A DNA stretch of 64,000 nt. Source: Paucibacter sp. B2R-40 (lineage in GTDB: Bacteria > Pseudomonadota > Gammaproteobacteria > Burkholderiales > Burkholderiaceae_C). Where the stretch lies: the NCBI RefSeq assembly GCF_025717555.1, contig NZ_JAJIRP010000005.1:248001-312000 (forward strand), written 5' to 3'. The notes under the pieces are model-generated. The model worked only from the letters and a program-made list of their open reading frames with translations, made no database searches and was not told where the DNA came from. Below, piece by piece: positions 18,640 to 27,238 of this stretch. A program made the position numbers and the translations under genes. Position 1 is the stretch's first letter. Each line of letters begins with the position of its first letter.

Positions 18640-20331
18640 ATGCCAGAGAGCTCGGGCCGCCTGCATCATTTGCACCGCTTCCGCCCGCGCTCGCTGAGCT
18701 TGGCTGAGGGCTACTCCCGGCAAAGACTGATTGCCGATGTTGGCGCAGGATTGACGGTCGGCATTGTTGCCCTGCCCTTGGCGATCGCGTTTGCGATTGC
18801 CTCGGGCGTGAAACCCGAGCAAGGCATCTTCACCGCCATCATCGCCGGCTTTTTGATCTCCGCCCTGGGTGGCTCCAGCGTGCAAATCGGCGGGCCGGCC
18901 GGTGCTTTCATCGTCATCATCTACGGCATCGTGCAGCGTTATGGCCTGGCCAACCTGCTGATTGCGACGATCCTGTCCGGCGCACTTTTGGTTTTGATGG
19001 GCGCTTTGCGGCTCGGCGTGCTGGTGCGCTATATCCCTGTCAGCATCGTGATCGGCTTTACCAATGGCATCGCGGTCTTGATTGGTCTGTCGCAGCTGAA
19101 GGACTTTTTCGGCCTCAAGATCGCCCAGATGCCGGCCGACTTTTTCAGTCAAATTGCCGTGCTCAGCGCACATTGGCGTGAAACTGAAGCCTGGGCGCCG
19201 CTGCTTGGCGCCGCCTGCATTGGTATCGTCGTGCTGTGGCCCAAGACCTACGAGATGCAGCGCGACCAGCGCTCCTTGCGCGCACGCACGCAGCGATGGA
19301 TGTCTCAACTGCCAGGCACCATGGTTGCACTGGCGGGTGCAACTGCAGCCACCTACTGGTTTTCTCTGCCGATCGAGACCATTGGCAGCCGCTTTGGCGG
19401 CATCCCGCAAGCCGTGCCTGTCTTTGCGCTGCCCGACTTCAGTTGGGCCACGGTCAAGTTGCTCTTGATCCCGACTTTGACGCTCGCCATGCTCGGTGCG
19501 ATCGAATCCTTGCTCTGCGCGCGCGTTGCAGACAACCTCAGCGAACAACCCCGCCATGACCCGAACCAGGAGTTGATGGCCCAAGGCATCGCCAATATCG
19601 TGACGCCCTTCTTCGGCGGCATCCCGGCCACCGGCACCATCGCCCGCACCGTCACCAATGTGCGCGCCGGTGCAACCAGCCCTGTCGCCGGCATGGTGCA
19701 TGCACTGAGCCTGCTGGTCATCATCTTGCTGGCCGCGCCCTTGGCCGCACACATTCCCTTGGCGGCCTTGGCCGGCATTTTGCTGGTGGTCGCCTGGAAT
19801 ATGGGGGAATGGCATGAATTCGCCCGCTTGCAGCAGTTCAACCTGCCCTACAGGACGATTTTGCTCGGCACTTTCATTCTGACCGTCGTGTTTGATTTGA
19901 CAGTGGCGGTCGAGGTCGGGCTGATGCTGGCCTGTGTATTTTTCATCTACCGCATGAGCCAGCTTTTCAGGGTTGAGTCGGTGCCGCTGCTACAGCAGGC
20001 GCCCGACACGCAGGTGATGAAGCTGTATGGCTCGCTGTTTTTCGGCGCCGTCGGCAAGGTCGAAGATCTTGCCGAGCAAGTGCCCGCAGAATGCCGAAAC
20101 TTGATGCTGGACATGCATTTGCTGATTTCGATCGACACCTCGGGGCTGGACGCCTTGATGCAATTGCAACGCAGCCTCGCGCGCCAGCAACGCCGGCTGC
20201 TGCTGTGCGGCATGCAAGCCCAAGTCGCCAGCCTGGTGCGCCGTGGCGGTCTGGCCGAAGCCTTGGGAGAAGACGGTATTCATGCCGATTTACAGGCCTG
20301 GCTGGCCTCGTCCAGCCCTACTCAACGGTAA
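18640..20331 (+). CDS. SulP family anion transporter with STAS domain
   Basis: 563 residues. The SulP core has about 12-14 membrane segments, with the family blocks LTVGIVALPLAIAFAIASGV, GGSSVQIGGPAGAFIVIIYG and FFGGIPATGTIARTVTNVRAG. A C-terminal STAS domain (LMLDMHLLISIDTSGLDALMQ) begins near residue 480. SulP proteins carry sulfate, bicarbonate, dicarboxylates or other anions; the substrate cannot be told from sequence. It starts 11 bp after metG and may be read through from it. Confidence 0.9.
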   Translation: MPESSGRLHHLHRFRPRSLSLAEGYSRQRLIADVGAGLTVGIVALPLAIAFAIASGVKPEQGIFTAIIAGFLISALGGSSVQIGGPAGAFIVIIYGIVQRYGLANLLIATILSGALLVLMGALRLGVLVRYIPVSIVIGFTNGIAVLIGLSQLKDFFGLKIAQMPADFFSQIAVLSAHWRETEAWAPLLGAACIGIVVLWPKTYEMQRDQRSLRARTQRWMSQLPGTMVALAGATAATYWFSLPIETIGSRFGGIPQAVPVFALPDFSWATVKLLLIPTLTLAMLGAIESLLCARVADNLSEQPRHDPNQELMAQGIANIVTPFFGGIPATGTIARTVTNVRAGATSPVAGMVHALSLLVIILLAAPLAAHIPLAALAGILLVVAWNMGEWHEFARLQQFNLPYRTILLGTFILTVVFDLTVAVEVGLMLACVFFIYRMSQLFRVESVPLLQQAPDTQVMKLYGSLFFGAVGKVEDLAEQVPAECRNLMLDMHLLISIDTSGLDALMQLQRSLARQQRRLLLCGMQAQVASLVRRGGLAEALGEDGIHADLQAWLASSSPTQR

Positions 20332-20363
20332 ACTCCTCGCTTTAACGCTTTTGACCCTACGCC

Positions 20364-20567
20364 ATGCCATTGTTCTGGAAGCCTTACAAGTCCGAAGTCA
20401 GCAGCTTCATCGATGAGCTGAAGGCCAAAAAGCCGACGCTGGAGCAAGAACAACGCGCCGGTCGTGCGCTGCTGTGGGAAAAACCCGTGGACCGCGCCGC
20501 ACAAGCCGACTTCCGCGCCGCCCGCGTGGCTCAGCAGCCTTACGTCTATCAGACCAGCGCCAAATAG
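20364..20567 (+). CDS. DUF3460 family small protein
   Basis: 67 residues. MPLFWKPYKSEVSSFIDELK and RALLWEKPVDRAAQADF are the DUF3460 signature, a betaproteobacterial family of unknown role commonly placed just before scpA, as it is here (60 bp). Soluble, no signal peptide. Confidence 0.88.
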   Translation: MPLFWKPYKSEVSSFIDELKAKKPTLEQEQRAGRALLWEKPVDRAAQADFRAARVAQQPYVYQTSAK

Positions 20568-20627
20568 GTCTCCCAACAGGTCACCCAACAGTTCGCGAAA
20601 CAGTTTGCCAACAGGCCGCCCGGCTGA

Positions 20628-21506
20628 ATGAGCGCCATGTCTGACAGCAACGTGTCGGCAGTGCTGAGTCTGCCCGCTCTCGACCCCCTGGCGCCAGCGG
20701 TGCCCGGGCTGCCAGAGACGGTAGACAGCGTCGCTGTGGCGCGCCTGTACGGCGAGCCGCTGTTTCAGATGCCGCTGGATTTGTACATCCCGCCGGACGC
20801 ACTGGAAGTCTTTCTAGAAGCATTTCAAGGTCCGCTGGATCTGCTGATCTACCTGATCCGGCGCCAGAATTTCAATATTCTGGACATCCCGATGGCCGAT
20901 GTGACGCGGCAATACCTGAGCTATGTCGACCAGTTGCGCAAGCACAATCTGGAGTTGGCGAGCGAGTATTTGCTGATGGCGGCGATGCTGATCGAGATCA
21001 AATCTCGCATGTTGCTGCCGCCCAAAAAGACCGACGACGGCTCGGAGCCGGAAGACCCCCGGGCCGAATTGGTGCGGCGCTTGCTGGAGTATGAGCAGAT
21101 CAAGTTGGCTGCGGCTCGTTTAGGCGCATTACCAGTGGCCGGGCGCGATTTTCAGCTCGGGCAAGTGCATATCGAGCAATCACTGCAGCCCCGTTTTCCC
21201 GACGTCAATGCAAATGATTTACGCGACGCCTGGGCCGACATCCTGCGCCGCGCCAAGCTAAACCAACACCATAAGATTACCCGCGAGCAGTTGTCGGTGC
21301 GCGAACATATGAGCATCGTGCTGAGGCGCCTGCAGGGCCAAAAATTCCTGGAATTCGAGCATCTGTTCGACGTCAGCCGCGGCCAAGCCGTGCTGGTCGT
21401 GACCTTTATCGCAATGCTGGAATTGGCGCGTGAGCGCTTGCTGGAAATCACCCAGGCCGAGGCCTTCGCACCGATCTATGTGCGCCTGGCTTACAGCCCT
21501 AGCTGA
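20628..21506 (+). CDS. scpA: Segregation and condensation protein A
   Basis: 292 residues. ScpA is the kleisin bridging Smc heads; the N-terminal helical domain is clear (LEAFQGPLDLLIYLIRRQNF, ADVTRQYLSYV, ASEYLLMAAMLIEIKSRMLL) and the C-terminal winged helix binds the Smc head (FLEFEHLFDVSRGQAVLVVT). It has an unusual leader of about 60 residues before the kleisin domain, as in other Burkholderiales. An alternative ATG lies three codons in. scpB is not next to it; a response regulator on the other strand converges on its end. Confidence 0.93.
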   Translation: MSAMSDSNVSAVLSLPALDPLAPAVPGLPETVDSVAVARLYGEPLFQMPLDLYIPPDALEVFLEAFQGPLDLLIYLIRRQNFNILDIPMADVTRQYLSYVDQLRKHNLELASEYLLMAAMLIEIKSRMLLPPKKTDDGSEPEDPRAELVRRLLEYEQIKLAAARLGALPVAGRDFQLGQVHIEQSLQPRFPDVNANDLRDAWADILRRAKLNQHHKITREQLSVREHMSIVLRRLQGQKFLEFEHLFDVSRGQAVLVVTFIAMLELARERLLEITQAEAFAPIYVRLAYSPS

Positions 21507-21521
21507 GCAGCGCGCCCAGGC

Positions 21522-22265
21522 TCAAGACGTGGCAGCCCCGCGCCAGGTCGAGAACATCGCTTCCGGTTGGTTTTGCACCATCTGACCGACTGCCAATACC
21601 GCTTGGGTTCGCGAGCCCACGCCGAGTGCCTTCAAGACGGCGGCGACATGATCCTTGACCGTCTCAACGGTAATGCCCAATTCACGCGCAATGATCTTGT
21701 TGGGCTTGCCCTGCAACAGCAGCGCCAGCACATCGGTTTGACGTGGGGTCAAGGCCAGGCTTTCCAGCCCGGTCGTGACTTGATAGTTGGAGGACATGGC
21801 CTGCTGCTGAATTTGCACCAGTTTGGCCTGCGTGTTGCCCGCCTTGCCACTTGGAGCCGCGCCGGGCTCAACCCCTAAGTTCATCGGCGGCACATAGATG
21901 CCACCTGACATCACCAGCTTCAAGGCTTGAGAAAGCAGCTCGGTGCCGGCTCTTTTGGGCACAAAGCCCATCGCGCCTTGATCGATGGCCCGGATCACAT
22001 CGCTGGCGCGGTCCGAGGCTGAAATGACGACCACGGGCAAAGCCGGGTACGCGGCGCGGAATTCATCCAGCACATCAAAGCCACTGGCGTCACCGAGCTG
22101 CAGATCCAGCAGCACCAAATCAAAATCAACGTGCTGGCCCAACTCCAGTCTGGCGGCGGCGGCACTGTCGGCGCCGATCACCTCGACGCTTTCGTCCAAA
22201 CCCTCAATCACGGTCGTCAGAGCCGACAAAATCAGCGGGTGATCATCGATGAGCAAGACCTTCAT
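21522..22265 (-). CDS. NarL/LuxR-type response regulator
   Basis: 247 residues. The receiver has Asp7-Asp8, phospho-site Asp54 (LVLLDLQLGDASG), a VVISASD switch and Lys in GFVPKRAG. A 40-residue linker leads to a LuxR-type helix-turn-helix (LTPRQTDVLALLLQGKPNKI, VETVKDHVAAVLKALGVGSR). The ATG is chosen because GGG lies just upstream and the longer frame adds an unconserved leader. No kinase is adjacent, so it is an orphan here. It converges on scpA with a 15 bp gap. Confidence 0.92.
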   Translation of the reverse strand: MKVLLIDDHPLILSALTTVIEGLDESVEVIGADSAAAARLELGQHVDFDLVLLDLQLGDASGFDVLDEFRAAYPALPVVVISASDRASDVIRAIDQGAMGFVPKRAGTELLSQALKLVMSGGIYVPPMNLGVEPGAAPSGKAGNTQAKLVQIQQQAMSSNYQVTTGLESLALTPRQTDVLALLLQGKPNKIIARELGITVETVKDHVAAVLKALGVGSRTQAVLAVGQMVQNQPEAMFSTWRGAATS

Positions 22266-22433
22266 GATCGCCCTTTCTGGTTGTGCATCAGTGTTTTCAT
22301 ATGATTGCAAATCATAGGACAGGCGAACAGCTTTTGAGTCTCGCCCTCATGGGTGATATGCAGGGCATTTGGGCCTAGCAACAGTGGCTGGTCGACAAAC
22401 CCGACCTGCCTTGGCAGGCCGGCAACTACATCT

Positions 22434-23072
22434 TCAAGCCACGCCTTCAAGCCAAGCCGTCAACGCCTGCCATTGCTGCAAGTCCCGCTCGACGCGGCTC
22501 GGCGCCACATCCCAAATCGTCAGGCCGCGCGCGGCCAACTGCACATAGTTCTGGGTGTCACGCAACAAACCCAAAACCGGCACCGCCAATTCGGGCAAAA
22601 AGTCCTGCAGTTGCTGGACCGACAGAGTGCCCTCTTTCGCGCGCATACCGACGATGGCGACTTGCGGAACCTTGTCGGTAGCCGCGCCCTCTGCACGCAG
22701 TTCTTGCAGTCTTTGCACGAAGTCGTAGGTCGCCTGGATATCGAACAAGCTCGGCTGCAAAGGAATCAAAATCTTGTCCGCCAATTTGTAGAGCGCGCGC
22801 AATTTCTTGCCGCTCAAACCGGCCGGGCTGTCCATCACCACATGGCTGACACCCTTGGGTGGCTTGACGGTCTGCTCACCGTCGAAATCCCAGCCCTGAA
22901 TCCGGGGCAAGTCGGCCGAGCGAAGCGCCAACCATCGGCGCGCTGATTGCTGCTTGTCCACATCGCCCAACATCACCGCATGACCGCGCCGGGCCAAATA
23001 ACCGGCGGTATTGGTGGCGACCGTGCTTTTACCCACGCCGCCCTTGGGATTGGCGATCAAGATGACAGGCAT
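22434..23072 (-). CDS. Orphan ParA family ATPase
   Basis: 212 residues. The deviant Walker A is ANPKGGVGKST near residue 8, with DVDKQQSARRW (switch I) and VVMDSPAGLSGKKL (Walker B region). It is the short, single-domain ParA type without the N-terminal helix-turn-helix of plasmid or chromosome ParA. No ParB or parS candidate is nearby. Such orphans position chemoreceptor arrays, carboxysomes or other cargo in different species; the cargo here is unknown. The start has AAGGAG 10 bases upstream. It is divergent from the DUF1841 gene. Confidence 0.88.
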   Translation of the reverse strand: MPVILIANPKGGVGKSTVATNTAGYLARRGHAVMLGDVDKQQSARRWLALRSADLPRIQGWDFDGEQTVKPPKGVSHVVMDSPAGLSGKKLRALYKLADKILIPLQPSLFDIQATYDFVQRLQELRAEGAATDKVPQVAIVGMRAKEGTLSVQQLQDFLPELAVPVLGLLRDTQNYVQLAARGLTIWDVAPSRVERDLQQWQALTAWLEGVA

Positions 23073-23178
23073 GACAACAACTCCTTGCTTCGAATTCAGG
23101 CCGGCAATGTTAGCCGCCCCGGGGGCTGATGCGCCCGACATGCGGCTTGGCAACCTCAGACGCTGCGACAATCAGGCC

Positions 23179-23613
23179 ATGTTTGCCCCTTCCCAACTCG
23201 ACGTTCGGCGTTTTTTTTGCGCCACTTATCGCAAGCTGCGCGAGCAATTGCCCTTGATCCCCATGGAGGCGATCGCGGCCGAATGGATAGAGCAGCATCC
23301 GGAGTATCACGCGGAGCTGGCCGATGAGGCGGCGGCGCTGGCGGCCGTCTACAGTGTCGAGGACGGTCGTACCAACCCGTTTTTGCATCTATCGATGCAC
23401 CTGACCATCAGCGAGCAGCAGTCGATTGATCAGCCGCACGGTATCAATCAAGCGATCAATTTGCTGGCCGCCAAACGCAACTCCTTGCATGAAGCGCAGC
23501 ATGCCGCGATGGAATGTTTGGGGGAAATGATTTGGGCCTCGCAGCGCAGTGGCCTGCCGCCCGATGGCCATCAATATCTGGACTGCGTCAGCAAAAAAGC
23601 CACGCTTCGCTAG
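23179..23613 (+). CDS. DUF1841 family protein
   Basis: 144 residues. MFAPSQLDVRRFFCATYRKL, then NPFLHLSMHLTISEQQSIDQ and HGINQAINLL match DUF1841, a soluble betaproteobacterial family of unknown role. I start at the ATG giving MFAPSQ; the longer open frame crosses the divergent ParA start. Its last codons are also the left arm of a strong terminator hairpin. Confidence 0.88.
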   Translation: MFAPSQLDVRRFFCATYRKLREQLPLIPMEAIAAEWIEQHPEYHAELADEAAALAAVYSVEDGRTNPFLHLSMHLTISEQQSIDQPHGINQAINLLAAKRNSLHEAQHAAMECLGEMIWASQRSGLPPDGHQYLDCVSKKATLR

Positions 23614-23622
23614 CGTGGCTTT
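23596..23622. terminator. Bidirectional Rho-independent terminator
   Basis: Stem AAAGCCACGCT / AGCGTGGCTTT with a 5-base loop; the T-run serves the plus strand (DUF1841) and the A-run, read on the other strand, serves flgM-flgN. The DUF1841 stop codon lies inside the hairpin. Confidence 0.9.
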
Positions 23623-23652
23623 TGAGATTGGGCCTTGCGCCCCAGGGGCAAC

Positions 23653-24054
23653 TCAGGCTTGAATGGAGCCGCCCAGCGCCTTGCGCTCGTTCTTGCCCGT
23701 GGCCGCATACAGGCCCGTGTTTTCGCCAGGCATCAGCACATCAATGGCCCGATCCAGCGCGGCCGTAGCACGCGCCAGCGACTCGCGCTGCGCCGCTACA
23801 CGCCCCCCGGCCAGCGCCAAGCGATGACGCAAGTTGGGCGGCACGGAGCCACTGCGGGCCGCGTCACTGAAGCGTGCAATCGCTTGAGCCAAGGCTTGGT
23901 GCAACTTTGCTGCATATTGTTCGATCGCGCCGGTATCACGGCGCAGCAAGGCGTCGCCGAGCAAATTCAAGCAGCTCTCCACCTCCAACAAGGGCTGTTC
24001 AAGCTGCTGGCTGACCGCCGCGGCGTTTGGATCTGAGCTGGGCAAAGCTTGCAT
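23653..24054 (-). CDS. flgN: Flagellar export chaperone FlgN
   Basis: About 133 residues, an all-helical protein placed directly after flgM. Helices such as LEQPLLEVESCLNLLGDALL and HRLALAGGRVAAQRESLARA fit the FlgN family, which chaperones FlgK and FlgL. The C-terminal GLYAATG is a short motif seen in betaproteobacterial FlgN (inference from memory). The ATG at 24054 has GGGGA five bases upstream; another ATG five codons earlier is possible. The call depends partly on context because FlgN sequences diverge strongly. Confidence 0.8.
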   Translation of the reverse strand: MQALPSSDPNAAAVSQQLEQPLLEVESCLNLLGDALLRRDTGAIEQYAAKLHQALAQAIARFSDAARSGSVPPNLRHRLALAGGRVAAQRESLARATAALDRAIDVLMPGENTGLYAATGKNERKALGGSIQA

Positions 24055-24175
24055 GACAATCCCCGCCATAAGGCGTTGAGAACGCGCTGGTTCAGCGTTC
24101 AGGTCAAAGAGAAACTGGACTCAAAGTGCCAGGGCTTGAACCATGGCAAGGCCTTCAGGCGGCCTTTTTGCGACA

Positions 24176-24505
24176 TCAATGCGGGGTCATTCGCCCAAGC
24201 ATTTCTTGCGCATTGGCGATCAATTTTTCGGCAATCACATTGGCGTTCACGGTGAACTTGCCTTCCGTGATCGCCTGAGAAATGCGTCCGACCTTGGCTG
24301 CATCAAAGCTGCCGTCTTCGGGCACACCTTGCAAAAGCTGGGTCGCGTTGGTGGACAACTCAAGCTTGGCACTTGCCTCGGGAGCCTGTCTGCCCGCGAT
24401 CGCCGTGCTGCCACCATTGGCCGATGTCCGTCCCGTTTTGGCCGCAGCGGGTTTGTCTACCCCCACCGGGGATGACGACACTTCAGGGCTATTACCGATC
24501 TTCAT
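24176..24505 (-). CDS. flgM: Anti-sigma-28 factor FlgM
   Basis: About 109 residues. Start MKIGNSPEVSSSPVG, a disordered Ser/Ala-rich middle and a C-terminal helical FliA-binding part (DGSFDAAKVGRISQAITEGKFTVNANVIAEKLIANAQEML). FlgM binds FliA until the hook is done, then leaves through the export channel. I chose the ATG with GGAG six bases upstream. A clear sigma-28 promoter sits about 90 bp upstream, so FliA makes its own inhibitor. flgN follows after 121 bp. Confidence 0.93.
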   Translation of the reverse strand: MKIGNSPEVSSSPVGVDKPAAAKTGRTSANGGSTAIAGRQAPEASAKLELSTNATQLLQGVPEDGSFDAAKVGRISQAITEGKFTVNANVIAEKLIANAQEMLGRMTPH

Positions 24506-24597
24506 GGTGCTCTCCATAGACTTGGCAAACGCCCAAGCCTTTCCAGGTTTTGATCAAGCAAGCGCAGATTCTCTCGAAACTGAGCGGCTTTTTCGGT

Positions 24598-24624
24598 ATA
24601 TCGACACGGGAAAAGAATACTTTA
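24598..24624 (-). promoter_or_regulatory. FliA (sigma-28) promoter of flgM-flgN
   Basis: On the minus strand: TAAA, 15 bp, GTCGATAT. The consensus is TAAA-N15-GCCGATAA, so the -35 and spacing are exact and the -10 matches 6 of 8. It lies between flgA and flgM, where a late promoter is expected. Confidence 0.85.
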
Positions 24625-24718
24625 GAACTTTCGACAAAATAACACCCCTGCGTCATGACAAGCAAGCCATGGCGACGAGACTGCCAAGCCGGCGGCAAAA
24701 GCTTCAGGAGTGTTGCAT

Positions 24719-25465
24719 TCATAGCAGCATCTCCACATTGCGCTCACCGACCACCCGGCCGGAAACGATCCGGCCATTCTCAAAACGAACTTTGACGCTT
24801 TGTCCTTCCAGTCCCGCCGTCAATGCTTGGCCTTCCCTGGCCACCGTATAGCCCGAGCCCACGGCTCGCACCATCACGGTGTCACCAGCAGCAAACCACT
24901 GACGCACCTTCAAACTACTGCTGCGTACAGCTTCCCCGGCCGCCAAGGGGCGGCTGAGCGTACGTCCGACCAAGCTGCTGGCATCTGAAAATACCGCACC
25001 CGCCTCGGCCGCTATATCTATTTCGGCCGAGCTCAGCAGAGCTTGAGTCAGCAAAGCCCCTGCCGGCAAGGCGTCGGCCGCGACCAGCGCGCGAGCAAAG
25101 ACCTTGATGGTCACAGGCAGGCTCACATTCCAACGCACCGCGCCGTCAAGGCAACGGATGCCGACGCGGGTTCGGCCCCACATCTGCAGACCCGGCGGCA
25201 GATAGGGCTGCGCCTGCAAACAGGGTGCGAGCTTCAACCTGGGGTCAAGCCGGCCGACCTGGACCTCGACTCGGGCTTGCGCAGGCATTCCTGCGCGGGC
25301 TCCAGCCTGGGCTATCAGTTGTACTTGCGCGGTCATTTCAGCATTCAAACCACCGGCCTCCTGGGCCTGAGCAGCAAACGAGCCGACGAGCAGCGCCACG
25401 ACCATACCCGAGGCCCGGACCAAACGGTCGGCGCTCTGGGGGGAAGGTGGGCGAAGCTGGCACAT
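24719..25465 (-). CDS. flgA: Flagellar P-ring assembly chaperone FlgA
   Basis: 248 residues, secreted: the signal peptide ASGMVVALLVGSFAAQAQEA follows a basic N-terminus. The mature protein has the FlgA layout with a SAF domain (VAADALPAGALLTQALLSSA) and the end DTVMVRAVGSGYTVAREGQALTAG, NGRIVSGRVVGERNVEML. FlgA helps FlgI polymerise into the P ring. It is divergent from flgB, so the 199 bp between them must carry both promoters; I could not identify convincing elements there. Confidence 0.92.
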   Translation of the reverse strand: MCQLRPPSPQSADRLVRASGMVVALLVGSFAAQAQEAGGLNAEMTAQVQLIAQAGARAGMPAQARVEVQVGRLDPRLKLAPCLQAQPYLPPGLQMWGRTRVGIRCLDGAVRWNVSLPVTIKVFARALVAADALPAGALLTQALLSSAEIDIAAEAGAVFSDASSLVGRTLSRPLAAGEAVRSSSLKVRQWFAAGDTVMVRAVGSGYTVAREGQALTAGLEGQSVKVRFENGRIVSGRVVGERNVEMLL

Positions 25466-25664
25466 GTCTGAACTTTAGACCCAGCCCCGCCCTTGCCTTA
25501 CCGCGATATGCACAGCAAAGCGCCTGCTTATTTCGCTAATGTTTTCAAAGCCCGCCCAACACAATCCGTTCACATCGCCTATTCCCTCTTTCGGACTCCG
25601 ACTGGAGCAAGGAATCAAGGGCCCGAGTTCAAGCTTGAGCCGACTGCGATAAAGAGGAACCAAC

Positions 25665-26078
25665 ATGCTGAACCGCCTTACTGATGGCTTGAATTTCCAG
25701 ACCCAGGCACTGACCCTGCGGTCGGAGCGACAGCGCCTGCTGGCCAGCAATATCGCCAACGCCGACACGCCGGGTTTCCAGGCCAGGGACATGGACTTTG
25801 CCCGCGCCTTGCGCGAAGCAAGCTCCGAGAATGCTCAGCCTGGCGCCCTCAGCACGACCCAAAGTGGCCACATGGCGCCGCCGGCCGGTGCACGCAGCGA
25901 GTCGCAAAAACTCTACTCCACCGCAGCCCAAACCAATCTGGACAGCAATACGGTGGACATGGACCGTGAGCGCGCCAACTTTGCCGACAACTCGGTCAAG
26001 TACGAGGCGACGCTGCGCTTCATCAGCAGTTCGGTGCGCACCGCACTGGACGCGATGAAATCGCACAACGCAGCCTGA
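25665..26078 (+). CDS. flgB: Flagellar proximal rod protein FlgB
   Basis: 137 residues. Family motifs: MLNRLTDGLNFQTQALTLRS at the start, LLASNIANADTPGFQARDMDF, and the C-terminal helix VDMDRERANFADNSVKYEATLRF. It forms the cell-proximal rod. It has a good AGAGG ribosome site and heads the flgBCDEFGHIJKL series. Confidence 0.97.
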   Translation: MLNRLTDGLNFQTQALTLRSERQRLLASNIANADTPGFQARDMDFARALREASSENAQPGALSTTQSGHMAPPAGARSESQKLYSTAAQTNLDSNTVDMDRERANFADNSVKYEATLRFISSSVRTALDAMKSHNAA

Positions 26079-26106
26079 TCCGGCTTTTTGAGGACAGGAG
26101 TACCCG

Positions 26107-26523
26107 ATGTCAATGTTCCAAATCTTCAATGTCGCCGGCAGCGCGGTCAGCGCCCAAAGCCAGCGCCTCAATGTCGTCGCCAGCAACCTGGCGAATGCCG
26201 AAACCGTGGCCGGCCCCGACGGGCAGGCCTACAAAGCGCGCCAGGTGGTATTTCAGACCGCTTTGATGGGCGCTGGCAACGACCCGGCCAGCGCCGGCGT
26301 GCGCGTCAGCACCATCAGCGAAGACCAGACGCCGGGCCGCCGCGTGCATGACCCCAAACATCCCAAGGCCGATGCCGAAGGCTATGTGACCTACAGCAAT
26401 GTCAACACAGTCGAAGAGATGGTCAACATGATTTCGGCCTCACGCTCCTACCAAAACAATATCGAAGTGATGAGCACAGCCAAAAGCCTGTTGCTCAAAA
26501 CCCTGCAACTCGGTCAGTCCTAA
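26107..26523 (+). CDS. flgC: Flagellar proximal rod protein FlgC
   Basis: 138 residues. FlgC signature: MSMFQIFNVAGSAVSAQSQR, NVVASNLANAET, and the closing YVTYSNVNTVEEMVNMISAS and LLLKTLQL. Normal length. 28 bp after flgB. Confidence 0.97.
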   Translation: MSMFQIFNVAGSAVSAQSQRLNVVASNLANAETVAGPDGQAYKARQVVFQTALMGAGNDPASAGVRVSTISEDQTPGRRVHDPKHPKADAEGYVTYSNVNTVEEMVNMISASRSYQNNIEVMSTAKSLLLKTLQLGQS

Positions 26524-26545
26524 GGGCTGAAACAGAAAGCACATC

Positions 26546-27202
26546 ATGGCTGTAAGCGCTGTCACCAACACCACGACCACCAAGGCTTCCACCGATTCTC
26601 TGATGCCGCAAGGCAGCAAGAATGCGGCCGAGACGCAGGACCGTTTCATGAAGCTGCTGATCGCGCAGATGAAAAACCAAGACCCGATGAACCCGATGGA
26701 CAACGCGCAGGTCACCAGTCAAATGGCGCAGATCCAGACCGTCACCGGGGTCAGCAATCTGGATACCAGCATCAAATCACTGTCCTCACAGTTCGTGCAG
26801 ATGCAGGCGCTGCAAAGCGTCTCGCTGGTCGGGCGCGACGTCAGCGTCGAGGGCAATCGGCTCCAAATGGACCAAGGCACCGGCACCGGCGTATTCGAAA
26901 TCGCCGCCCCCGCAGACGCCGTCAAGCTGGAGGTCCTCAGCCCGGGCGGCAATGTGATCGATACGGTGCAACTGGGCGCCCAAGGATCGGGACGCCACAA
27001 CTTCGACTGGCAGTCGGGCAACAACGATCCGACCGCCAAATACAACTTCCGCATCACTGCCACCAAGGGCACCGCCGCTGTGCCCAACACCAGCTACAGC
27101 CTCGACAAGGTGATGGCCGTCAATACCAGCGGCGCCAAGCTGCAGTTGCAACTCCAAAACGCCGGCCTGGTTGACTACAGCAGCGTCAAGACCTTCGACT
27201 GA
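26546..27202 (+). CDS. flgD: Flagellar hook cap protein FlgD
   Basis: 218 residues. The conserved N-terminal block DRFMKLLIAQMKNQDPMNPM with NAQVTSQMAQIQTV drives export and capping. The C-terminal part is a FlgD Ig/Tudor-like domain (AVKLEVLSPGGNVIDTVQLG). FlgD is a scaffold for hook polymerisation and is absent from the finished organelle. Confidence 0.96.
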   Translation: MAVSAVTNTTTTKASTDSLMPQGSKNAAETQDRFMKLLIAQMKNQDPMNPMDNAQVTSQMAQIQTVTGVSNLDTSIKSLSSQFVQMQALQSVSLVGRDVSVEGNRLQMDQGTGTGVFEIAAPADAVKLEVLSPGGNVIDTVQLGAQGSGRHNFDWQSGNNDPTAKYNFRITATKGTAAVPNTSYSLDKVMAVNTSGAKLQLQLQNAGLVDYSSVKTFD

Positions 27203-27238
27203 TTTCACTCCCAACGCACCACAGAACAAGGAACCATC

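Noticed and set aside
22262-22450. Small minus-strand frame between ParA and the NarL-type regulator
   Set aside because: It overlaps the end of parA and the regulator start and has no clear ribosome site or family match.
24492-24722. Small minus-strand frame between flgA and flgM (76 codons)
   Set aside because: It spans the sigma-28 promoter of flgM and overlaps both genes; no conserved look. The ATGA at the flgA stop is probably chance.
25466-25664. Possible sigma-28 promoter before flgB (TCAA, 12 bp, TGCGATAA)
   Set aside because: Spacing is wrong and the -10 overlaps the ribosome-binding site; flgB should be a class II (FlhDC/sigma-70) gene.
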